Source: Halobacteria archaeon HArc-gm2
GTDB taxonomy: Archaea > Halobacteriota > Halobacteria > Halobacteriales > Haloarculaceae
Reading direction: 5' to 3'
DNA length: 64,000 nucleotides
NCBI GenBank assembly: GCA_025517465.1
Contig: JAOPKE010000005.1
Span: forward strand, 360,687-424,686
The translations under genes and the position numbers were made by a program. Below the pieces are notes generated by a model. That model saw nothing but the letters and a program-made list of their open reading frames with translations. It made no database searches and was not told where the DNA came from. Of the stretch, positions 59,095-64,000 are shown in pieces (position 1 is the first letter of the stretch; each line of letters begins with the position of its first letter).

Positions 59095-59370
59095 ATGGCT
59101 GAGGCACAAGCGGATACAGCAGGTGGCAGCGGCAACGAACAGCTGATAGCGCTCGTCCTCTCCTTTTTGATCCCCGGCGTCGGGCAGCTCTACCAGGGGC
59201 GGAAGAAGGAAGCGATCGCCTTTTTCGGGGGATTCGTGCTCGCGATCGTCCTCAGCGTGGTACTGACGGTCGTCACGCTCGGTCTCGGGGCCATCCTCGT
59301 CCCCATCATCGTCGGCTCCGTGTGGGCGCTCGGCCTCTACGACACGTACGCCGAGTGGCTCGAACTCTGA
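59095..59370 (+). CDS. Small TM2-like membrane protein
   Basis: 91 residues from the ATG at 59095 (MAEAQADTAGGSGNEQ). LIALVLSFLIPGVGQLYQGRKKEAIAFF resembles the FxxPGxGQxYxG motif of TM2-type and related small membrane proteins; a second hydrophobic stretch (VLAIVLSVVLTVVTLGLGAILVPIIVG) and an ALGLYDTYAEW end follow. Role unknown. Confidence 0.8.
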   Translation: MAEAQADTAGGSGNEQLIALVLSFLIPGVGQLYQGRKKEAIAFFGGFVLAIVLSVVLTVVTLGLGAILVPIIVGSVWALGLYDTYAEWLEL

Positions 59371-59549
59371 ACGGGCGGTTCTGACGACGAAGTGGGCCGG
59401 TCTGACCGACCGCGATTTTTCTCGACCGACGAGCCACTGGAATCGCACTCGTAGCAACTGCTCGCCGCCGAAACGGGACGGGGCTTGACTGGACGGGATC
59501 ACCACCGTCTACCCCGCCCGAACGACGGCCGGGGACGAACCGGTCCGCG

Positions 59550-60026
59550 CTAGAACCGGTCGTGGACGACGGCGAAGACGCCACCCAGGACGGCGCCGTA
59601 GACGGCGTGCCACAGCAGCGACGGGAGCGCGAAGTTCGGGAACGGCGGGCTCGCCGGGGACCCGACGGCGCCCAGCCACAGAGGCATGACGAGCGCGGCC
59701 AGCACGAGCCAGGTCACGACGCCCCAGCCGAGGCCCGCGGCGACGACTTTCGCCGGGGAGTCGACCGAGAGCGTGCCGACGAGGCCGGCGAACGCGAGCC
59801 CGAGGGCGGCTCCGTGGAACACCTGAACGAGAAACCCCAGTTGCAGGTTCGCCGGCGGTGCGAGCGTGTACAGCGACGGGATGGCGACGGCCAGGACGGC
59901 CGCGTTCATGACGACCACGAGCGCGCCCATGGCCACGCCGCCGACGATTCCCCCGATGACACCAGCCGTCGCGTCGAACGAGACGTCGTCTTCGATCGTT
60001 ACGGACCGTTGTGTTTCAGATGACAT
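59550..60026 (-). CDS. Four-segment membrane protein, unknown
   Basis: 158 residues. A polar N-terminus (about 20) precedes four hydrophobic segments: AGVIGGIVGGVAMGALVVVMNAAV, LGFLVQVFHGAALGLAFAGLV, VVAAGLGWGVVTWLVLAALVMP and LLWHAVYGAVLGGVFAVV. Glycine-rich helices with histidines in the second and fourth segments (VFHG, LWHAVYG), which might bind a cofactor. No family recognised. Confidence 0.75.
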   Translation of the reverse strand: MSSETQRSVTIEDDVSFDATAGVIGGIVGGVAMGALVVVMNAAVLAVAIPSLYTLAPPANLQLGFLVQVFHGAALGLAFAGLVGTLSVDSPAKVVAAGLGWGVVTWLVLAALVMPLWLGAVGSPASPPFPNFALPSLLWHAVYGAVLGGVFAVVHDRF

Positions 60027-60142
60027 ACAGGAGAAGGTTCACGCGGAGTGGGGTATGACAGTATGGCGGCTGTGTTCCATCGGGGTCAGACCGCGGTACT
60101 TCAATACGGTTGCCGCTCGAATCGGCGGCAACGACCAAACCG

Positions 60143-60397
60143 ATGGCCTCCGAAGTTCCCACTATGGACCCGCTCGTCACGACGGACGGCGCGATGGGCG
60201 CCGACGAACTGCTCGCCGCGCTCGATGACGGCCGACGCGTGGTCGTCCGGACCGAGTTCCTCGGCGAGGAACACGAGGTGACACTGCGCCGCGACGGCGA
60301 CGTCTTCTACTGCGACACCCCGACCAGGCTCCACAAGCACGAGAGCCGGGAAGAGATGCGCACCTGCATCGAGAAGCAGGGCTACGCCAGCGAGTGA
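60143..60397 (+). CDS. Small conserved haloarchaeal-type protein, unknown
   Basis: 84 residues from the ATG at 60143 (an ATG at 60164 is also possible). ADELLAALDDGRRVVVRTEFLGEEHEVTLRRDGDVFYCDTPTRL then a helix with EEMRTCIEKQGY. Beta-rich core followed by a helix; two cysteines. A TATA-like CTTCAATAC lies at about 60096-60104. No function known. Confidence 0.7.
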   Translation: MASEVPTMDPLVTTDGAMGADELLAALDDGRRVVVRTEFLGEEHEVTLRRDGDVFYCDTPTRLHKHESREEMRTCIEKQGYASE

Positions 60398-60480
60398 GCG
60401 CGGGCGGACGCGGCGTGCACCACGCCGGGTGACCCGCAGGTAACTAGATGGTTTACGACGCTGGCGGCAGAAGCCCCGCT

Positions 60481-60858
60481 ATGGCCGTCGACCCCTCCCC
60501 CGAACGCTTTCGCGACCTGATGCTTGGCGACGAACCCGGCCTCGAAGAGGTGATGGCCTGCGTGTTCGGCATCCAGAAACACGAGGTGCGAACCTACCGG
60601 ACGCTGCTCGACGAACCCGCGAGCACCGTCGAGGAACTGGCCCAGGAACTGGACCGCGACCGGAGCAACGTGAACCGGTCGCTGTCGACGCTGCGCGAGA
60701 AGGGGCTGGCCGACAGGGAACGGCGCCTCCTCGACGGCGGCGGGCACGTCTACCAGTACGCCGCCACGCCGCTGGAGGAAGCCCGGGAACTGATGCACCA
60801 GACGCTCGACGAGTGGGCCGCCTACGTCCACGAGCGCATCGACGAGTTCGGGGACTGA
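60481..60858 (+). CDS. Winged-helix transcription regulator (TrmB/MarR-like)
   Basis: 125 residues from the ATG at 60481 (MAVDPSPERFRDLM), with a TATA-like GTTTAC about 27 bases upstream indicating a leaderless message; a frame from 60448 is less likely. The winged helix reads EVRTYRTLLDEPASTVEELAQELDRDRSNVNRSLSTLREKGLADRERRLL, typical of TrmB/MarR-like regulators, followed by YQYAATPLEEARELM and a C-terminal helix for dimerisation. Target unknown. Confidence 0.82.
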   Translation: MAVDPSPERFRDLMLGDEPGLEEVMACVFGIQKHEVRTYRTLLDEPASTVEELAQELDRDRSNVNRSLSTLREKGLADRERRLLDGGGHVYQYAATPLEEARELMHQTLDEWAAYVHERIDEFGD

Positions 60859-61061
60859 GGGGCGAATTGTACTGTCACGGAGAATGTCCCGGAGGAAGCC
60901 CGTTTCGAGTGTACTGGTCGCGGCGTTCCACAAAGGACGGACACTATCGTCGTGCCGTTCTGCGAACACGGCCTCTCACTCGTGCACTCGGAAGAACCGG
61001 TGTCCCCTATAGCTGACAGTGAAAGTGATTATTAGCGTGCCTGCGGCCATACACTACGTCG

Positions 61062-61259
61062 ATTGCCAGCCGGAGTACAGCCCATCGCCTGATCGGAGGC
61101 GCGATACTGCTCGTCGGTACTGCGGCGCTATTCTCCGGAGCCAGTTTGGGTGCAGAGGGTCTCCTCTCCATCTCGTTCTTGTTGTACGGCGTCGTAAGCG
61201 TCGGTATCGGGTTCAAGTTGCTCATTTCGAACTCGTCGAGGTCCGGCGCGGCAGATTGA
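61062..61259 (+). CDS. Small two-segment membrane protein with no standard start codon
   Basis: In the frame ending TGA at 61257-61259 the sequence encodes ASRSTAHRLIGGAILLVGTA, a second hydrophobic stretch LLSISFLLYGVVSVGIGFKL, and ISNSSRSG. There is no ATG, GTG or TTG between the upstream stop (61026-61028) and the first membrane segment. A TATA-like TGATTATTAG (61026-61035) would start transcription at about 61060, so the codon ATT at 61062 is the best candidate for a leaderless start. Alternatively the start codon has been lost. The remaining intergenic bases 60859-61025 show no gene. Confidence 0.45.
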   Translation: MASRSTAHRLIGGAILLVGTAALFSGASLGAEGLLSISFLLYGVVSVGIGFKLLISNSSRSGAAD

Positions 61260-61414
61260 GCGAATGCGACTGTGCGATCTCCTCACCGACTGCGCTCCGT
61301 CGCTGATATTACGTCCCGCTCCAGTCGAAATGAAGGGGTTTCAGTTCACCGGCGACCGCTCGACTCCGTGCGCTACCGGCCGGCTTTATTGTCGCCGCGT
61401 TTGCAGGTCGAGCT

Positions 61415-61915
61415 ATGGCGCCCTCCATCGGAACCCTGGCGCGGGGGTTCGCGGCGGTGTTCAGCTCACTCGTTCTACTCGGCCCGCTAGCGTTCGTCGC
61501 GCTCGTCGGTGCGCCCGTGATACTGCTCGAAGCGACGGGGCTCACCGTTCCCGACCCCGTAGCGCTCGCCTGGATCGGCGCGTCCGCCGTGGCGGCGCTC
61601 TGGCTGGCGGTCGAGGGCGCGACGATCCAGCTGTACGGACTCGACGCCGCGGATCGCGGTGGTTCGTCCCAGCGAACGGCCCGGTACGCGGTGATCGCGG
61701 TGACGACGATTGCCGTGCTCGTCGTCGCCGTCCGGTTCCTGGCCCTGGCGATCCCGTGGGCGTTCGGGACGGGCGGCGCCGCCGCACAGGTTTTGGCCGT
61801 CGCCGTCGTCCTCGCGCTACTCGCCAGCCTCTACCGGACGGCCGACGCGGTACGAGACGGCTACCAGCGCGCACGGAGCGACCCGTCACGAGAAGCGAAC
61901 ACCCGCCGGCGCTAA
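61415..61915 (+). CDS. Multi-pass membrane protein, unknown
   Basis: 166 residues with four hydrophobic segments (FAAVFSSLVLLGPLAFVALVG, ALAWIGASAVAALWLAV, AVIAVTTIAVLVVAVRFLAL, VLAVAVVLALLASLY) and a basic tail. A TATA-like GCTTTATTG is about 28 bases before the ATG. Ends 39 bases before thrC. No family recognised. Confidence 0.75.
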   Translation: MAPSIGTLARGFAAVFSSLVLLGPLAFVALVGAPVILLEATGLTVPDPVALAWIGASAVAALWLAVEGATIQLYGLDAADRGGSSQRTARYAVIAVTTIAVLVVAVRFLALAIPWAFGTGGAAAQVLAVAVVLALLASLYRTADAVRDGYQRARSDPSREANTRRR

Positions 61916-61954
61916 CCGCCCCACTTTTTGCCGCAGGGGGTCTGGCCCAACGTA

Positions 61955-63208
61955 ATGGCCGAACTGGAGCTCACGGACGACGTGCCGTCGGTCGCCGACG
62001 ACGGCGTCTGGCTGACCTGCATCGAGTGCGGCGAGGCGTTCGCACCCTTCGACGCGATTCGCTACACCTGCGACGAGTGTGACGGACTGCTGGAAGCGCG
62101 CTACGCCGACCTGCCCACCTGGGACGACTTCGAAGGGGAGGGCGTCTGGCGGTACAACGCCGCGCTGCCTTTCGAGGAGGGCGTGACCCTCCCCGAGGGA
62201 CACACGCCGCTGCACAAGGTCCCGCGGCTGGAAGACGACGTCGGCGTGAACGCGCTGCGGATCAAACACGAGGGGATGAACCCCACCGGGTCGTTCAAGG
62301 ACCGCGGAATGACCGTGGGGGTTCGCGTGGCCCAGGAACTGGGCGTGGGTCGGCTGGCCTGCGCGTCGACGGGGAACACCTCCGCCGCGCTCGCAGCGTA
62401 CGGCGCCCGTGCGGACCTGGAGACGCTCGTTCTCCTGCCCGCCGGCAAGGTCGCCGCCGGCAAGGTCGCCCAGGCGTCGCTCCACGGCGCCCGCATCCTC
62501 GAAGTCGACGGCAACTTCGACCAGTGCCTCGACATCGTCCAGGACCTCGCGTCGCGTGGCGAGGCCTACCTCCTGAACTCGCTCAACCCCTTCCGCCTCG
62601 AGGGCCAGAAGACCATCGGCCTGGAGTTCATGGAACAGTTCCGCGACGACTACGGCACCTTCCCCGACCGCATCGTCCTCCCCGTCGGCAACGCCGGCAA
62701 CACCGCGGCGCTGTACAAGTGCTTCCGCGAACTCCGCAAGGCCGGCGCCATCGAGGAGTCCGACGTCCCTGCCATCACGGGCGTCCAGGCCGAGGGCTCG
62801 GCGCCGATGGTCGAAGCCGTCCAGGAGGGCAACGACGAGGTCCGCCGCTGGGACGAGGTCGAGACCATCGCGACGGCCATCCGCATCGGCAACCCCGTCA
62901 ACGCGCCCAAGGCGCTCCCGGGTATCCGCGAGACGGGCGGCACCGCGGTCGCCGTCACCGACGAGCAGATCACGTCGGCCCAGCGCGACCTCGCCGAGGA
63001 GGGCGTCGGCGTCGAACCCGCCTCCGCCGCCAGCGTCGCCGGCCTCCGCAAGCTTCGCGAGCAGGGCGTCGTGGACGCGGACGAGAACGTCGTCTGTCTG
63101 ACGACCGGTCACCTGCTCAAGGACCCCGACGCCGCCGCGAAGGCCGGCGTCGACCCCGAGCCCGTCCCCAACGACACCGACGCCGTGCTGGACCACCTGG
63201 CCGAGTAG
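61955..63208 (+). CDS. thrC: Threonine synthase
   Basis: 417 residues from the ATG at 61955 (MAELELTDDVPSVAD); a TATA-like CCCACTTTTTG about 30 bases upstream decides this over a frame at 61928. An N-terminal zinc-ribbon-like C22xxC25...C39xxC42 is followed by the PLP lysine Lys115 in TGSFKDRGMT and STGNTSAALAAYGAR. Converts O-phosphohomoserine to threonine, downstream of aspartate kinase (38624). Confidence 0.95.
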   Translation: MAELELTDDVPSVADDGVWLTCIECGEAFAPFDAIRYTCDECDGLLEARYADLPTWDDFEGEGVWRYNAALPFEEGVTLPEGHTPLHKVPRLEDDVGVNALRIKHEGMNPTGSFKDRGMTVGVRVAQELGVGRLACASTGNTSAALAAYGARADLETLVLLPAGKVAAGKVAQASLHGARILEVDGNFDQCLDIVQDLASRGEAYLLNSLNPFRLEGQKTIGLEFMEQFRDDYGTFPDRIVLPVGNAGNTAALYKCFRELRKAGAIEESDVPAITGVQAEGSAPMVEAVQEGNDEVRRWDEVETIATAIRIGNPVNAPKALPGIRETGGTAVAVTDEQITSAQRDLAEEGVGVEPASAASVAGLRKLREQGVVDADENVVCLTTGHLLKDPDAAAKAGVDPEPVPNDTDAVLDHLAE

Positions 63209-63282
63209 CGCTCTCGGTTCACGACCCCCGTTTCTACTGCAAGTCGTCTTCTTTAGTCTCCCCGAGTTCCTCAAGTCCACGT

Positions 63283-63416
63283 TGGCGCGCGCTGTCGCGG
63301 CCTCCGGGCCGCGACGAAACTGCGCGAGGGATGAGGAGCGCAACAAAGTGAGCACCGCAGTCGGTTGGGGAGGCGTGTGGCGGTCTGTCGTACGGTGCTG
63401 TCCTGGTGGAATGAAA
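63283..63416 (+). repeat. Intergenic palindromic repeat element (copy 3, truncated by IS)
   Basis: TGGCGCGCGCTGTCGCGG, the GCGGCCTCCGGGCCGC hairpin, CTGCGCGAGGGATGA, GGGGAGGCGTGTGGC and GGTGGAATGAAA match the element at 11386-11622 (inverted there) almost throughout. At 63417 the match stops in the core where other copies continue GAAAGGG, just ahead of the transposase gene. Bases 63209-63282 hold no feature. Confidence 0.6.
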
Positions 63417-64000
63417 TGCTCTGTAGGATCGCTAGACGGCAGGGCCGCGACTACGCTATATCGGTAGAATGCGAAGAGACGGGTGAATGTGTTCCGAGAT
63501 CCGTCTCTTCACTCGTGAATCGGTGGCCAGAGCAAAAGAAGTTGTCGCGAACCCTGCCGAAGCTGCCGATCCGGCGGGAGGCGGCAGCTACGCCGACTGG
63601 GCGATGCTGACGGTGAATGCCCTTCGCATCGAACTGGGCAAATCCTACCGCGGGACGTGTGATTTGCTCGCGGAGATGCCCGGCATTCTGGCCGAGATCG
63701 GTCTCTCGCAGGTTCCACATTTCACGTCGGTCCACGCGTGGTTCGTGAAGATCCCGATCGAGCGCTGGCGGGCGTTTCTGGATGTCTCCGCCCGCCACCG
63801 CAGCGGCCACGCCGCCATCGACGCGACGGGGTTCGACCGCGATCAGCCCAGCCGCCACTACGCCCAGCGCGCGCACTACCACCTGCGCGCGCTGAAAGTG
63901 ACCGCGCTCGTCGACGTCGAAACCCTCTACATCACGGATATCCAAGCTGCGGCGGGCAAACCCTCTGATTTCCGGACCGGCCCGCAGGTCGTCCGCCGCA
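63417..64000 (+). mobile_element. Insertion sequence, IS5-type (left part only)
   Basis: The left boundary is inferred from where the intergenic repeat breaks (63417, TGCTCTGTAGG...). The element contains the transposase below and runs past the right edge, so the right terminal repeat and target duplication cannot be checked. Confidence 0.55.
63487..64000 (+). CDS. IS5-family transposase (partial, runs out of window)
   Basis: 171 codons visible from the ATG at 63487 (MCSEIRLFTRESVARAKEVV). Internal segments are YADWAMLTVNALRIELGKSY, VPHFTSVHAWFVKIP and AAIDATGFDRDQPSRHYAQR, where the IDATGF aspartate is the first D of the DDE triad, followed by LKVTALVDVETLYITDIQ. No stop occurs before 64000. 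The arrangement is that of haloarchaeal IS5-group transposases. No frameshift in the visible part, so the gene may be intact. Confidence 0.85.
   Translation, partial: MCSEIRLFTRESVARAKEVVANPAEAADPAGGGSYADWAMLTVNALRIELGKSYRGTCDLLAEMPGILAEIGLSQVPHFTSVHAWFVKIPIERWRAFLDVSARHRSGHAAIDATGFDRDQPSRHYAQRAHYHLRALKVTALVDVETLYITDIQAAAGKPSDFRTGPQVVRR

Overview
The window is chromosomal DNA from a halophilic archaeon, most likely a member of the Haloarculaceae (Haloarcula/Halomicrobium/Halosimplex type). The DNA is GC-rich and the proteins are strongly acidic. Many genes have a TATA box about 25-30 bases before the start codon with no leader. Exported proteins carry Tat signals, lipoboxes and a PGF-CTERM tail. 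Archaeal hallmark genes are present: DNA polymerase D large subunit, PurO, LysW-dependent arginine synthesis and haloarchaeal class III PHA synthase. The genus is an inference from gene content only.

Layout. 1-4.4 kb: partial coaD, an intergenic repeat, an old-yellow-enzyme oxidoreductase, a small Tat protein, a hydrolase and maoC. 4.5-9.7 kb: the polyhydroxyalkanoate (PHA) cluster phaR-phaP-phaE-phaC with a divergent MaoC-type hydratase and a downstream acetoacetyl-CoA reductase (phaB). 9.9-19.8 kb: assorted genes, including a GCS2-like ligase, two Tat-exported PQQ-type propellers, a DEDDy exonuclease, a rhomboid protease and a DUF123 gene broken by an 83-bp hairpin element. 19.8-30 kb: bacterial-type LeuRS, winged-helix regulators, an NmrA protein, an enolase-superfamily sugar-acid dehydratase, a Pit phosphate transporter and a Usp. 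30.3-35.9 kb: a tight three-gene operon of large exported proteins (Tat lipoprotein propeller; unknown secreted protein; lipoprotein/propeller fusion with PGF-CTERM), ending beside tRNA-Gln and duplicated tRNA 3' fragments. 36-48 kb: purO, aspartate kinase, a DUF2178-XRE-CPBP operon with tandem palindromic operators, a solitary DNA methyltransferase, intein-free polC (DP2) and small genes. 48.2-57.6 kb: a nearly complete arginine regulon, argG-argH then argW-argX-argC-argB-argD-argE-argF, with an unusual leader before argG. 58-64 kb: secreted and membrane proteins, thrC, and at the right edge an IS5-type transposase running out of the window.

How the genes work together. MaoC supplies (R)-hydroxyacyl-CoA and PhaB supplies (R)-3-hydroxybutyryl-CoA to PhaE/PhaC, with PhaP and the AbrB-type PhaR on the granule or promoter. 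The LysW/ArgW carrier protein protects glutamate while ArgX, ArgB, ArgC, ArgD and ArgE convert it to ornithine; ArgF, ArgG and ArgH finish arginine. Aspartate kinase and threonine synthase belong to the aspartate family, which makes it likely that the LysW genes serve arginine rather than lysine here.

Most notable signals: (1) two copies of a hairpin mobile element sharing the same target junction, one precisely splitting a gene; (2) a leaderless arginine-rich 31-codon ORF with an internal stem-loop ahead of argG; (3) the membrane protein/XRE/CPBP protease operon with two identical-type palindromes over its promoter; (4) the exported propeller operon; (5) a short N-terminal motif shared by PhaP and PhaC; (6) an AT-rich tract in polC exactly at the catalytic motif; (7) several families of intergenic hairpin repeats.
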